A DNA stretch of 64,000 nt from Pseudomonas sp. B21-015 (lineage in GTDB: Bacteria > Pseudomonadota > Gammaproteobacteria > Pseudomonadales > Pseudomonadaceae): contig NZ_CP087196.1 of NCBI RefSeq assembly GCF_024749285.1, positions 6,386,001 to 6,450,000 of the forward strand, given 5' to 3'. A program made the position numbers and the translations under genes. Under the pieces are notes generated by a model. It saw only the letters and a program-made list of their open reading frames with translations. It searched no databases and was not told the origin of the DNA. Positions within the stretch are counted from its first letter, which is position 1, and the number at the start of each line of letters is the position of its first letter. Below, one piece after another: positions 9,552-19,221 of this stretch.

Positions 9552-9793
9552 TGAATTCTCACTACATCAGGGTTCGCGAGCAGAAAATTGATATCGTTGT
9601 GGTGTGGAATTTCCACCTTATCCAATACCGTCTCGCGCATGCCCCCCGGATGGGTCAGGCCGCCAGGACGCCATAACGAGTTCGCTCCCCGCTCGTTGCC
9701 GCTTGGCATGACCACCTTGGGATTGTCCAGGTCCATCATGTAAATTTCCTTGCCGGTAAGAGTGCCCGGGTCAGAGCCTAGGGCAGACTCCAA
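9548..9793 (-). pseudogene. C-terminal tail of a lost toxin
   Basis: An open frame of about 80 codons with no proper start (only a TTG), ending TGA at 9548. The readable part runs from about GTLTGKEIYMMDLDNP to the terminus NFLLANPDVVRIQ. It couples directly to immunity copy B. Upstream on the same strand lies haemagglutinin debris, so it was probably the toxic tip of a TPS/CDI-like exoprotein or another polymorphic toxin. I cannot assign an activity. The frame as it stands is only a fragment. Confidence 0.6.
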
Positions 9794-10128
9794 AAGTGAA
9801 AGATCGCCGGGCCAACGTCAACACTGGAGCCGTACTGGGTGATGGTCTGATTACGGTGGCTAGGGCCGGCCTCGTTGCTGTCAACTTGCTCGGCGCAGGC
9901 GATGTTGACATCTCGACCGGCGCTGATCATGGTGTCGGCGCCGCTTTCAGCACGCCACCGGTGCTGTTGATATCGCGTCCGGCGTTGTTCATCAGGTACT
10001 TGAACATGCTGTCATCAGAGGTCTAGCCGTCGAGAAAGCGCTGGCCGGTGCGGGCGATCACCGCCTGTTGGATCATCCGCTGTTCGTAGAAACCGTCACC
10101 CAGGCGCTTGGCGGTGAGGTCCGTTTAT
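9794..10128 (-). pseudogene. Remnant of a filamentous haemagglutinin (TpsA/CdiA-like) gene
   Basis: Read leftwards, this gene-free stretch encodes pieces of a two-partner-secretion exoprotein: KRLGDGFYEQRMIQQAVIA then TGQRFLDG followed by a TAG, then AGRDINSTGGVLKAA with further stops, and a HRNQTITQYGSSVDVG segment. These are hallmark phrases of haemagglutinin-repeat proteins. They are normally far apart in such a protein, so the locus has suffered large deletions as well as stop codons. It is joined to the toxin tail at 9548-9793. Confidence 0.75.
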
Positions 10129-10133
10129 TCCAC

Positions 10134-10448
10134 TTACCTAAACCGTTCTATCAAGTCAGCCTCTATCTGCTCCAGTAAAGCCTGTTCATTTACTCCATCC
10201 TCTCTGACAAAATAATTCCCGATTTGACTATCGTGATAAATGGCTATTGACACACCCCCACTCCTTAGTAACCAACGACGAGAATACACATTGTCGTCCT
10301 TTTGAATGGGGACGGCGTGCCAGTATTTCTCTAAATACTTAACAAGAGAATCAAAACCCTCCCAATCAGAAGCGAAGCCGATGTGATACTCAACTTGCCC
10401 CTTTTCATTTTTTCGTCTCGTTACTGCCGGCAAAGAATTGTTCATCAT
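10134..10448 (-). CDS. Probable immunity protein for the PAAR effector upstream
   Basis: A 104-aa protein whose ATG (10446-10448) shares a base with the TAA stop of the effector at 10448-11692, so the two are coupled. This places it as the cognate immunity gene. It is soluble, with a tryptophan-rich centre (WEGFDSLVKYLEKYWHAVP) and an acidic C-terminal helix. In P. aeruginosa HSI-I the corresponding position holds tsi6, but I see no basis to claim homology. Family not recognised. Confidence 0.8.
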   Translation of the reverse strand: MMNNSLPAVTRRKNEKGQVEYHIGFASDWEGFDSLVKYLEKYWHAVPIQKDDNVYSRRWLLRSGGVSIAIYHDSQIGNYFVREDGVNEQALLEQIEADLIERFR

Positions 10449-11692
10449 TATTCCACTCCTAGGCGCTTATTGACTTCCACTCTCGTTCTTTGTGAGCTTT
10501 CCAGAATACTCTGGTAGATCTCATCACCCGACAAGCCTTGGCTTTTCCGATAATCAATCATTTGCGGCCACGTCATATTCGGTTCTTCACGTGTCAGGCG
10601 ATCCGCGCTAATACGATCTGACATAAATTCTCTAGCTTGGGTACGGTTTGCATTTCGCATTTCAAACGCTTGCCGCGCCTGAACTTCAAGAGGCGCAAAT
10701 GTATCAATGCGATTTAGAATTTTAGCATCTTCAGCCAAATACCACTGACGAGCTTCAAGGTTTGACTTTGTTCCCCTTAATGGATTGTCTCCATAGAGGC
10801 GGTAAAACTCCGCACTTCTTAGGTTAACAACGTCCGGGTTTGCGGCTGCTCCTTCGAGAGTCGGCGTTCCGCCAGAAAACGGAAGGGATTTGTTCGGAGC
10901 AACACTCTCGGGCGCAGCACCGATTTTTGCTATTTTCGGTCCCAGGCCCAAAAGCACCAACCCAGCGACACCCTGCAGCAGATCCCGATAACCGGGCCCC
11001 AAGCGATCACCCATATCTCCTAGCAACGCCATGCCAGCCATCATCGTGCCGCCAATCACCACGAAACCGGCTAACGCGGCAAGGCCCGCCATGGCCGCGA
11101 GTATTGCAGCCCCCCCCATGGCCAGCAATCCCAGTGCTTCCAACCCGGTATGCATCCATCCCTCAATATCCAGGACAAACGCCACCGAAACCGTCGGGCC
11201 GCCGATAAACGTATTGGGGCTGCCGCTCTTGATATGAGCACCGCAAACCATTTTGCTGTGCAAGCGTGCTGCCGGTTTGCCATTGATGAACACCGTGGCG
11301 CTGCCTTCAGCGATCAGCACTGGAAAGGGCCATATCGGATGATTCATCGGCAGCCCGGAGCAGCTAGAAGCGACGTCCTCTCCCGCCCTCATGGCATTGA
11401 AGCCGTTGATATAGACATTGAAACTGCCCATCTGCAATTTGCCCGTGGTGGGCTCGGGCAAATTGAAGATGGTAGAAAGCCCCTTGACGATCTGGAACAT
11501 CGACAAGCCGCCGGCCGCGATCGAGCCCGCAAAAATGGCCACCGCCACCCCGCCGGTGGCTACGGTCGCAGCGATGGCCGCAGCACCGATCAAGGCGCCG
11601 GCTACGGCACCGGCGACCATCGCTGCGACCCCAAATCCATGGGCTATTTCGTCACCCAGACGTGCTGCAGCCTGTGCATCCATTGCGGGCAT
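10448..11692 (-). CDS. prePAAR/PAAR transmembrane T6SS effector with C-terminal toxin
   Basis: A 414-aa effector with the architecture of Tse6-type proteins. Residues 9-18 are a prePAAR motif (AARLGDEIAH, matching AARxxDxxxH). A small-residue hydrophobic region follows (about 22-68), then a PAAR domain (about 80-170), a second hydrophobic block (about 185-260) and a C-terminal toxin (about 300-414). The TM regions are what Eag chaperones shield before export, and an Eag-type gene lies directly upstream. The toxin (starts near NPLRGTKSNLEARQWYLAED) resembles a tip I have seen on other polymorphic toxins but whose activity I cannot name. Immunity gene coupled at 10448. Confidence 0.85.
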   Translation of the reverse strand: MPAMDAQAAARLGDEIAHGFGVAAMVAGAVAGALIGAAAIAATVATGGVAVAIFAGSIAAGGLSMFQIVKGLSTIFNLPEPTTGKLQMGSFNVYINGFNAMRAGEDVASSCSGLPMNHPIWPFPVLIAEGSATVFINGKPAARLHSKMVCGAHIKSGSPNTFIGGPTVSVAFVLDIEGWMHTGLEALGLLAMGGAAILAAMAGLAALAGFVVIGGTMMAGMALLGDMGDRLGPGYRDLLQGVAGLVLLGLGPKIAKIGAAPESVAPNKSLPFSGGTPTLEGAAANPDVVNLRSAEFYRLYGDNPLRGTKSNLEARQWYLAEDAKILNRIDTFAPLEVQARQAFEMRNANRTQAREFMSDRISADRLTREEPNMTWPQMIDYRKSQGLSGDEIYQSILESSQRTRVEVNKRLGVE

Positions 11693-11737
11693 CTACCTTG
11701 CTGATTCGTATTACTGCACCGTCACGCGCACGATGGG

Positions 11738-12172
11738 TCAGACGATCGAGGTCTGTGGCTTGAGCGAATGCATGACCCGTTTCCAGGCCTGCTCGTGATG
11801 GGCAAGATCGCTCGGTGTTGTGGTCAAGGTAGTGATCAGCACAGAAGGCTTACGCTCAATGAAAACCTGACGCAACATCAACTCGCGCCCCTCACGTTGC
11901 CAGGTGTAATCCAGCAGTGTGGCAGTGTGACCATGGAGCACCATGTCCCAACGCTGAACCAGTTTGAAGCTCGGCAATTGCTGCTCTGCACTTTTCAGTT
12001 GTCGGTCGACGTACTCCGCGAATGTAGAGTCGCCTTGGGTGGCGTCGCGACTGATCACGAAACTGGCTTCTTTAGCTTTACCTACTGCGGGCAACTTAAA
12101 AATATTGATGCTCTGGTCCTGCCAGGTATCGGGGATGTCAAGATCAGCTTCTTGAATGCGGTAAGAGGTCAC
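11738..12172 (-). CDS. DUF1795 (DcrB-like) Eag-type effector chaperone
   Basis: A 144-aa protein of the DUF1795 family. Eag proteins bind the prePAAR and TM regions of PAAR effectors and load them on VgrG. It starts MTSYRIQEADLDIPDTWQDQ and has the full family length with the final WKRVMHSLK helix. It lies 45 bases before the PAAR-TM effector on the same strand, the usual eag-effector-immunity order. Divergent from the second vgrG. Its N-terminal 25 codons and upstream DNA are copied at 6733-6807. Confidence 0.88.
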   Translation of the reverse strand: MTSYRIQEADLDIPDTWQDQSINIFKLPAVGKAKEASFVISRDATQGDSTFAEYVDRQLKSAEQQLPSFKLVQRWDMVLHGHTATLLDYTWQREGRELMLRQVFIERKPSVLITTLTTTPSDLAHHEQAWKRVMHSLKPQTSIV

Positions 12173-12420
12173 AGTAATCGCTTTCCATGGACATGAAGTG
12201 ACGCGGAGGGGCGCAGATATTCAAGTAATGCCTGGCAACAATCAAGAACCTGGTTCCTCTCCCCCAAGTAACGAACTACATTATGCCTTCAGCGTAACCG
12301 CCCCAGGCGATCACGCTCCTCTGTACGAGCTGCCGAAGGCTGCGATCTCTTGATATTTAAAGTCAAAAGGCTGCAATCTTGCGCAGCGTCAAAAGGATTG
12401 CGGCAGCGATAAGGACAACC

Positions 12421-14358
12421 ATGTTATTCAACCAAGCCTCACGCCTGGCAAAGATCACCAGCCCTCTGGGACCTGAGGTGCTGTTGCTCAAGGATATGGG
12501 CGGCGGCGAAGAGTTGGGGCGGCTGTTCAACTATGAGCTGCAGCTGCACTCGCTGGACAATGCCATCGACCTCAACCAGTTGCTCGGCAAACCCATGTGC
12601 CTGAGCCTGCAACTGGACGACGGTGGCGAGCGCCATTTCCATGGCATCGTTGCCCGTTGCAGCCAGAACGTCGATCAGGGCCAGTTCGCCAGCTACCAGG
12701 CCACGCTGCGGCCCTGGCTTTGGCTGCTGACCCGCACCTCCGATTGCCGGATTTTCCAGAACCTGACCATCCCGCAGATCATCAAGCAGGTGTTTCGCGA
12801 CCTGGGTTTTTCCGATTTCGAAGATGCCCTGAGCCGGCCCTATCGCGAGTGGGAATACTGCGTGCAGTATCGCGAAACCAGTTTCGATTTCGTCAGCCGC
12901 CTGATGGAGCAGGAAGGGATCTACTACTTCTTCCGCCATGAACAGGGTCGTCATGTGCTGGTGCTGGCCGATGCCTACGGCGCCCACACCAGCGCGCCCG
13001 GCTACGCTTCAGTGCCGTATTACCCCAAGAATGAACAACAGCGCGAACGCGATCACATCCACGATTGGCACCTGGCCCAGGAAGTCCAGCCAGGCTCGCT
13101 GGAACTCAACGACTATGACTTCCAGCGCCCCAGCGCGCGAATTGACGTGCGCTCGGCCATGCCCCGTCCGCACACCGCCGGCGATTATCCGCTGTACGAC
13201 TACCCCGGCACCTATGTGCAAAGCGCAGACGGTGAACATTACGCCCGTACCCGCATCGAAGCCTTGCAGACCCTGCACGAACAGGTCGAGCTCTCAGGCA
13301 ACGCCCGGGGCTTGGGCTCGGGTCATTTGTTCAGCCTCACCGGCTTCAGCCGCCAGGACCAGAACCGCGAGTACCTGATCGTCGGCACCCGCTACTCCAT
13401 TTCCCAGGAAAGCGGGGAAACCGGCATTGGCGCCGCCTCGGCGCAGTTCGAAAGCAGCCTGACCTGCATCGACGCACAACAAAGCTACCGGCCCCTTCCC
13501 AACACCCACCGCCCCATCGTCAAAGGCCCGCAGACGGCATTGGTGGTCGGCCCCAAGGGCGAGGAAATCTGGACCGACCAGTTCGGTCGGGTGAAGGTGC
13601 ATTTCTATTGGGACCGCCACGACCAGTCCAACGAAAACAGTTCGTGCTGGATTCGCGTGTCGCAATCCTGGGCCGGTAAAAACTGGGGCTCGATGCAGAC
13701 CCCACGGATCGGCCAGGAAGTGATCGTCAGCTTCCTCGAAGGCGACCCGGACCGACCGATCATCACCGGTCGCGTCTACAACGCCGAACAGACCGTGCCC
13801 TACGACTTGCCGGAAAACGCCACCCAGAGTGGCATGAAAAGCCGTTCGAGCAAGGGCGGCTCACCGGCCAATTTCAACGAAATCCGCATGGAAGACAAGA
13901 AAGGCGCGGAGCAGTTGTACATCCATGCCGAGCGCAATCAGGACATCGTGGTGGAAGTGGATGAAAGCCACTCGGTGGGCCACGACCGTAACAAGAGCAT
14001 CGGGCATAACGAGACGGTGACCATCGGCAACAACCGCCTGCGTATCGTCAAACAGGAAGACATTCTGTCGGTGGGCCAGCGCAAGACCGACAGCATCAGC
14101 CAGAGCTACGTCATTGAAGTGGGTGAGAACCTGCGGCTGGTCTGTGGTGAAAGCATCCTGGAGCTCAATGCCAGCGGCCAGATCAACCTGACCGGCGTGC
14201 AAATCAGCTTCTATGCCAGCGGCGATGCCGAGATCAACACCGGCGGCGTGCTGCACCTGAACAACGGCGGCGGCCCTGGCGCCACGCCTGACGGCCAGGG
14301 CGTCAAGGCCAGCATCGACGCCAACATCAATGCCGCGTTCCCCAAGCCCAAGGGCTAA
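12421..14358 (+). CDS. vgrG: T6SS spike protein VgrG, second copy
   Basis: 645 aa from ATG 12421, with AAGGA upstream as in copy one. Identical to the first VgrG through the gp27-like and OB domains apart from a few substitutions, then a different needle tail from about residue 534 (TIGNNRLRIVKQEDILSVGQ against RIGEDRLRAVQCNDALHVGG). It is followed by an Eag chaperone and a complete rhs gene, so it is the likely carrier of the Rhs effector. The shared front and exchanged tail suggest duplication plus replacement, or gene conversion. Confidence 0.95.
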   Translation: MLFNQASRLAKITSPLGPEVLLLKDMGGGEELGRLFNYELQLHSLDNAIDLNQLLGKPMCLSLQLDDGGERHFHGIVARCSQNVDQGQFASYQATLRPWLWLLTRTSDCRIFQNLTIPQIIKQVFRDLGFSDFEDALSRPYREWEYCVQYRETSFDFVSRLMEQEGIYYFFRHEQGRHVLVLADAYGAHTSAPGYASVPYYPKNEQQRERDHIHDWHLAQEVQPGSLELNDYDFQRPSARIDVRSAMPRPHTAGDYPLYDYPGTYVQSADGEHYARTRIEALQTLHEQVELSGNARGLGSGHLFSLTGFSRQDQNREYLIVGTRYSISQESGETGIGAASAQFESSLTCIDAQQSYRPLPNTHRPIVKGPQTALVVGPKGEEIWTDQFGRVKVHFYWDRHDQSNENSSCWIRVSQSWAGKNWGSMQTPRIGQEVIVSFLEGDPDRPIITGRVYNAEQTVPYDLPENATQSGMKSRSSKGGSPANFNEIRMEDKKGAEQLYIHAERNQDIVVEVDESHSVGHDRNKSIGHNETVTIGNNRLRIVKQEDILSVGQRKTDSISQSYVIEVGENLRLVCGESILELNASGQINLTGVQISFYASGDAEINTGGVLHLNNGGGPGATPDGQGVKASIDANINAAFPKPKG

Positions 14359-14376
14359 TCACGAGATCTGTGTTCC

Positions 14377-14811
14377 ATGACTTACCGAATCAATGAATTC
14401 CAGTTCCAACTGCCAGCAGGCGAACTGCAAGACGCGTCGATCAACATCCTCAAGTTCCCTGAACTGGGCACTTCGCTGATTGTCAGCCGCAGCTTGCTGG
14501 CCGAGGGCGAAACCCTGCAAAGCAACTTCGACGACCAGCTCAAGCGCCTGGAAAAACAAGTGCAAGACTTGCGTTTTCAACCGGGCGTCGCCGTGCGCCT
14601 GGGCGCCAGCCAGGAAGTCGAAGGCATCGAATTGCGCAGCCAGTTCAACAAGGGCAACGACAAAGTCTTCCAGTATCAGTTGGCGCTGGTATTGCCCGGC
14701 ACCCGCAAAATGCTCGCCCTGAGCTACGTGAAGGCCGAAAAACTCGGCGATGCCGAAGCCGCGCATTGGGCGACCATCAAGAATTCACTGTTGTTCGACG
14801 TTCCGGCCTGA
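14377..14811 (+). CDS. DUF1795 Eag-type chaperone of the Rhs effector
   Basis: 144 aa, beginning MTYRINEFQFQLPAGELQDA. It is a distant relative of the chaperone at 11738-12172. It lies 18 bases after vgrG and 12 bases before rhs, in the usual vgrG-eag-rhs order. It should bind the prePAAR/TM part of the Rhs protein. The motif EVEGIELR near residue 86 recurs as the start of the small open frames at 29071, 54807, 60700 and 63012, which suggests those derive in part from eag genes like this one. Confidence 0.9.
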   Translation: MTYRINEFQFQLPAGELQDASINILKFPELGTSLIVSRSLLAEGETLQSNFDDQLKRLEKQVQDLRFQPGVAVRLGASQEVEGIELRSQFNKGNDKVFQYQLALVLPGTRKMLALSYVKAEKLGDAEAAHWATIKNSLLFDVPA

Positions 14812-14823
14812 TGAGCACCCTGC

Positions 14824-17800
14824 ATGTCTGACGCGCTCTGGGCCGCCCGGCTGGGCGATGCACTCAACCACACCTCGATGATGGCCGACATCCTCGGCGG
14901 TGTGCTCGAGGTCGCGGCCAACATCGCGATTACTGCGCTGGCGACGGCTGCCGTGGTGGCGGCCACGGGCATCACCGTCGCCACCGGCGGGCTCGGGTGT
15001 TTCCTGCTTGGCGCGGTGGTGGGCACGATCGTCGGCCTTGCCATGAGCAAGACCGGCGCCGACAAGGGTTTAAGCAACCTGTGCGAGAGTTTCAGCAACG
15101 CGCTGTTTCCACCCACGGTGCAGGCGAACATTCTCACCGGTTCCACCAACACCCTGATCAACAGCATTCCCGCCGCCCGCGCCGCCGGGGCGATTCCGTC
15201 CCATGTCGCGCCGGCCGGCACTGAGCTGGAGGCACCCGAGCCCGAAGCCGAGCCCAGCTATCTGGACATGGCCGAGAGCTTCTTCTCCCAGATGTGGCGC
15301 CCCACCGTCGCCACCCCGGCACCCGGCGCCGTACCCAAGCCGCTGGACCTGCTCGTCTGCATGAAGCATCCGCCGATGCCGCCGCAGTTCATGGCCGAGG
15401 GTTCGGACAAGGTCACCATCAACGGCCAGCCCGCCGTGCGCAGTGGCGACCGCAGCACCTGCGATGCCAAGGTAGTGGGTTCCGGGCTGATCTCATCAAA
15501 CGTGACCATCGGTGGCGGTTCGGTGGTGGTGCGCGAGATCCGCAGCGGCAAAACCCCGGGCGTGGGGCTGGCGGTCACCGCGCTGCTGATGCTCAAGGGC
15601 GGCAAGGGCAAATTCTTCAGCAAATTGCCGTGCATGCTGATCGGTGGCGCGACGTCGATGGCCGTCAGCAGCGCGATGGGCGCCATGGCCAACGCCGCCA
15701 TGGGCTCCTCGAACCCGGTGCATGCCGCCACCGGGGCCAAGGTGCTGGGGGGCGATGAAGAGCTGGATTTCGTGTTGCCCGGGGTCTTGCCGATGGATTG
15801 GCAGCGCTTCTACAACAGCCGTGACGAGCGTCGCGACGGGTTGTTTGGCGCGGGTTGGAGTGTGTCCTATGAGGTGCGGGTTGAAATCCTGCCTCACCCG
15901 GAGGGCGGCGAAACGTTGGTCTACACCGATGAACAGGGCCGGCGCATCGACATGGGTTCGATCCCCTTGGGCGGCGCGGTGTTCAGCCCGGGTGAAGGGC
16001 TTAGTGTTCGACGTCACGTTGATGGGCAGTTGTTGATTGAAAGCGATGACGGGCTGTACCGGCTATTTGACGTCACACCCGGCAACCCGTCTTTGTTGCG
16101 TCTGAATCAGCTCGGTGATCGCAACGACAACCGCATTTACCTCGACTACGACGACGCCGGACGGTTGGCGCGCCTGCGCGACACCTTCGATCTGGTGCAG
16201 GTCGAGCTGATTCGCGAACGCGACCGCGTGACCCACATCGAACGCCTGTACCCCGATCTACGTCGCGAAGCCCTCGTCAGTTATGGCTACGACGCAGCCG
16301 GCAACCTGACCGAAGTGCGCGACGCCACCGGCCAGGTGCAACGGCGTTTCACCTACGACGCCGGACAGCGGATGGTCGAGCACCAGTTGCCCACGGGGCT
16401 GCGGTGTTTCTATGAATGGGCGTTGATCGAAGACCGTGAATGGCGCGTGGTCCGACACTGGACCGACGAAGGCGATGCTTACCAGTTCGACTATGACCTC
16501 ATCGCCGGTGTCACGCGCATCACCGATGGCTTGCAGCGCGTCAGCACACGGCGCTGGAACACCCAGCACCAGATCACCCAGTACACCGACAACCTCGGCC
16601 ACACCTGGCAGTTCGAGTGGAACGACGAACGCCAATTGCTCAACGCCACCGACCCGCAGGGCGGGCACTACGAATACAGCTACGACGACGCCGGCAACCT
16701 GATCGGCGAAACCGACCCGCTGGGCCGCAGCGACTCGACCTTGTGGCTGGAGCTTTGGGCCTTGCCGCTGGTGGAAACCGACGCCGCCGGCAACAGCTGG
16801 CAATATCGCTACGATCAGCGCGGCAACTGCATCGCCGAAACCGATCCGTTGGGCCACATCACCCGTTACCGCTACGACACTCACGGCCAGGTCGTCGAGA
16901 TCATCGACGCCACCGGCAAAAGCAAAAAACTGCGCTGGAACCCGTTCGGCCAACTGGTCGAACACATCGATTGCTCGGGTTATCCGACGCGGTTCAGCTA
17001 TGACAACCGGGGCTATCTGCAAACCATCACCGATGCCCTCGGTGAGCGTACCCAGTTCAGCTACGACGCCCAGGGGCGATTGCTCAGCAGCCAATTGCCG
17101 GACGGGCGCACTGAGCACTATCAGCGCGACGTCAGCGGCCAGTTGACCGGTTATACCGACCCGGCCGGGCACACCACGCTCTATCAACACAACCGGCGCG
17201 GCCAGGTGCGTCAGCGCACCGACGCCCAGGGCCGGCAGGTGCAGTTCGGCTATGACAGCTACGGGCGGCTGCAAGCGCTGACCAACGAGAACGGCGAAAG
17301 CTACCGGTTTGCCTGGGATGCTGGCGATCGGTTGACCGAGCAACAAGACCTGGATGGCAGCGCCAAGCGCTACGACTACGACCGCCTCGACAACGTCGCG
17401 GCGGTGACGGCGATGCCTGCGCCGTACGGCACGGGCCTGGCGCTCATTCCCGAAACACCGCCGGCACCCATCGTCCATCGCCTGGAACGCGACGCCGTGG
17501 GCCGGCTGATCGCCAAAGTCACCGACGATGGCCGCACCGACTACACCTACGACCCGCTGGACCAACTCACCGCCGTCACCTTCACCGACCTGCAGGGCAA
17601 CGCCCAGACCCTGAGCTTCGCCTACGATGCCACCGGCCAGTTGCTCGCCGAAAACAGCGCCGCCGGCAACCTGCAACACCACTACGACGAACTCGGCAAC
17701 CTGATCCAGACCCAACTGCCCGACGGCCGCTGGCTCAATCGTCTGTACTACGGCAGCGGCCACCTGCACCAGATCAACCTCGACGGCCAGGTCATCAGCG

Positions 17801-19221
17801 ACTTCGAACGCGACCGCCTGCACCGCGAAGTGCTGCGCACCCAAGGCCAGATCAGCACCCGTAGCGACTACGACCGCAGCGGCCGCCTGCGCTCACGCCA
17901 ACGCCGACACACCAGCCAGCCCTCGCTGATGCCGGCCGCCGTGCAAAAGCATTTCGAGTACGACCCCGCCGACAACCTGATCGGCAAACTCGACCAGCAA
18001 CCCGCCACGCAACACCGCCAACTGCTGCACTACGACGCCACCGGCCGCATCATCGCCAGCCAGGACAGCCTGCACGGCCAGCGCGAAACCTTCGCCTACG
18101 ACGCCGCCGCCAACCTGTTGGACGGCCCACAACCCGGCGCCGGGCTGGTGGTGCACAACAAACTGCTGACCTATCAGGACAAGCGTTATCGCTACGACGC
18201 GTTTGGCCGGATGATCGAAAAGCGCAGCGCTAAACGGGGGCTGCAACGCTTCGGTTACGACGCCGAAAGTCGGTTAGTTGAAGTGCGCAGTGAAAACGGC
18301 AGCGTGCTCAAGATGACCTACGACCCATTGGGCCGACGCATCGCCAAGACCGAACACGACAGCAAGGGTTATCCACTGGGAGAAACCCGCTTCACCTGGG
18401 ACGGCCTGCGCCTGTCGCAGGAGCATCGCCATCAGCAGACCAGCCTCTACCTCTACGAAGACGAAGGTTACGAACCCCTGGCCCGGGTGGACGGCACCGG
18501 CCCGCTGCAAAAAATCCGCTACTACCACAACGACCTCAACGGCCTGCCCGAGCAACTCACCGAAGCCGACGGCCACAACGTCTGGCAGGCGACTTATCGG
18601 GTGTGGGGCAACACGCTAGAAGAGGTGCGCGAACCGTACTACATCGAAGAGCAGAACCTGCGGTTTCAGGGGCAGTATCTGGACCGGGAGACGGGGCTGC
18701 ACTTCAATACGTTCAGGTTTTATGATCCCGATGTGGGGCGGTTTACTACGCCGGATCCGATTGGGTTGGCGGGTGGAGCGAACCTCTATCAATATGCCCC
18801 TAACCCATTGGGATGGATCGATCCATGGGGATGGGCACCATGCGGCTCAACGACTAAAAAGCTACAGGCTCACGCCAACGCAGCGAAAAAAGCCGTGTAC
18901 CGTAACCCTCAACGCTCATTGACTTTAAAACAACGAGCGGCGGTCAAACGCGCCTATGACAGAGGCGACTTCGGACAGGCACGCTCTCGCTACCGTCGCT
19001 ATGTAGGTCAAAGGATCGATGCCGAATTCAAACGTAGGGTGTTGGCAGATCCGTCGCTTGCACATCTGAATGTCGCGAAATCAGGACAACGCCTGCCCGA
19101 TGTGTATGATCCGAAAAGCAAGTCCTGGTGGGACCTGACGACGAAGGCTGATTGGAAAAAAGGCACCCATCAACGGCGTTATGGCGATTGGGGCAATGGT
19201 TATGAAGGAGTATTGTGGTGA
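14824..19221 (+). CDS. rhs: Full-length T6SS Rhs effector (prePAAR, PAAR, Rhs shell, nuclease-like tip)
   Basis: 1465 aa. prePAAR motif AARLGDALNH at 7-16; hydrophobic region about 24-75; PAAR domain about 165-250; Rhs N-terminal region from about 300 (LPMDWQRFYNSRDE); many YDxxGR repeats to about 1240; Rhs core RFQGQYLDRETGLHFNTFRF from 1280; junction PDPIGL at 1310; autocleavage-type motif NPLGWIDPWGW near 1329. The toxin tip is 1340-1465. It contains LPDVYDPKSKSWWDLTTKAD, which suggests a restriction-endonuclease-like fold, but I cannot confirm catalytic residues. A DNA target would suit the pentapeptide-repeat immunity that overlaps the stop. This is the only complete rhs gene here and the parent form of all cassettes downstream. 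Confidence 0.95.
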   Translation: MSDALWAARLGDALNHTSMMADILGGVLEVAANIAITALATAAVVAATGITVATGGLGCFLLGAVVGTIVGLAMSKTGADKGLSNLCESFSNALFPPTVQANILTGSTNTLINSIPAARAAGAIPSHVAPAGTELEAPEPEAEPSYLDMAESFFSQMWRPTVATPAPGAVPKPLDLLVCMKHPPMPPQFMAEGSDKVTINGQPAVRSGDRSTCDAKVVGSGLISSNVTIGGGSVVVREIRSGKTPGVGLAVTALLMLKGGKGKFFSKLPCMLIGGATSMAVSSAMGAMANAAMGSSNPVHAATGAKVLGGDEELDFVLPGVLPMDWQRFYNSRDERRDGLFGAGWSVSYEVRVEILPHPEGGETLVYTDEQGRRIDMGSIPLGGAVFSPGEGLSVRRHVDGQLLIESDDGLYRLFDVTPGNPSLLRLNQLGDRNDNRIYLDYDDAGRLARLRDTFDLVQVELIRERDRVTHIERLYPDLRREALVSYGYDAAGNLTEVRDATGQVQRRFTYDAGQRMVEHQLPTGLRCFYEWALIEDREWRVVRHWTDEGDAYQFDYDLIAGVTRITDGLQRVSTRRWNTQHQITQYTDNLGHTWQFEWNDERQLLNATDPQGGHYEYSYDDAGNLIGETDPLGRSDSTLWLELWALPLVETDAAGNSWQYRYDQRGNCIAETDPLGHITRYRYDTHGQVVEIIDATGKSKKLRWNPFGQLVEHIDCSGYPTRFSYDNRGYLQTITDALGERTQFSYDAQGRLLSSQLPDGRTEHYQRDVSGQLTGYTDPAGHTTLYQHNRRGQVRQRTDAQGRQVQFGYDSYGRLQALTNENGESYRFAWDAGDRLTEQQDLDGSAKRYDYDRLDNVAAVTAMPAPYGTGLALIPETPPAPIVHRLERDAVGRLIAKVTDDGRTDYTYDPLDQLTAVTFTDLQGNAQTLSFAYDATGQLLAENSAAGNLQHHYDELGNLIQTQLPDGRWLNRLYYGSGHLHQINLDGQVISDFERDRLHREVLRTQGQISTRSDYDRSGRLRSRQRRHTSQPSLMPAAVQKHFEYDPADNLIGKLDQQPATQHRQLLHYDATGRIIASQDSLHGQRETFAYDAAANLLDGPQPGAGLVVHNKLLTYQDKRYRYDAFGRMIEKRSAKRGLQRFGYDAESRLVEVRSENGSVLKMTYDPLGRRIAKTEHDSKGYPLGETRFTWDGLRLSQEHRHQQTSLYLYEDEGYEPLARVDGTGPLQKIRYYHNDLNGLPEQLTEADGHNVWQATYRVWGNTLEEVREPYYIEEQNLRFQGQYLDRETGLHFNTFRFYDPDVGRFTTPDPIGLAGGANLYQYAPNPLGWIDPWGWAPCGSTTKKLQAHANAAKKAVYRNPQRSLTLKQRAAVKRAYDRGDFGQARSRYRRYVGQRIDAEFKRRVLADPSLAHLNVAKSGQRLPDVYDPKSKSWWDLTTKADWKKGTHQRRYGDWGNGYEGVLW

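Noticed and set aside
16258..17844. 528-codon minus-strand open frame inside rhs
   Set aside because: Antisense shadow of the Rhs repeats; the same shadow reappears opposite every cassette, as expected from the repeat itself.
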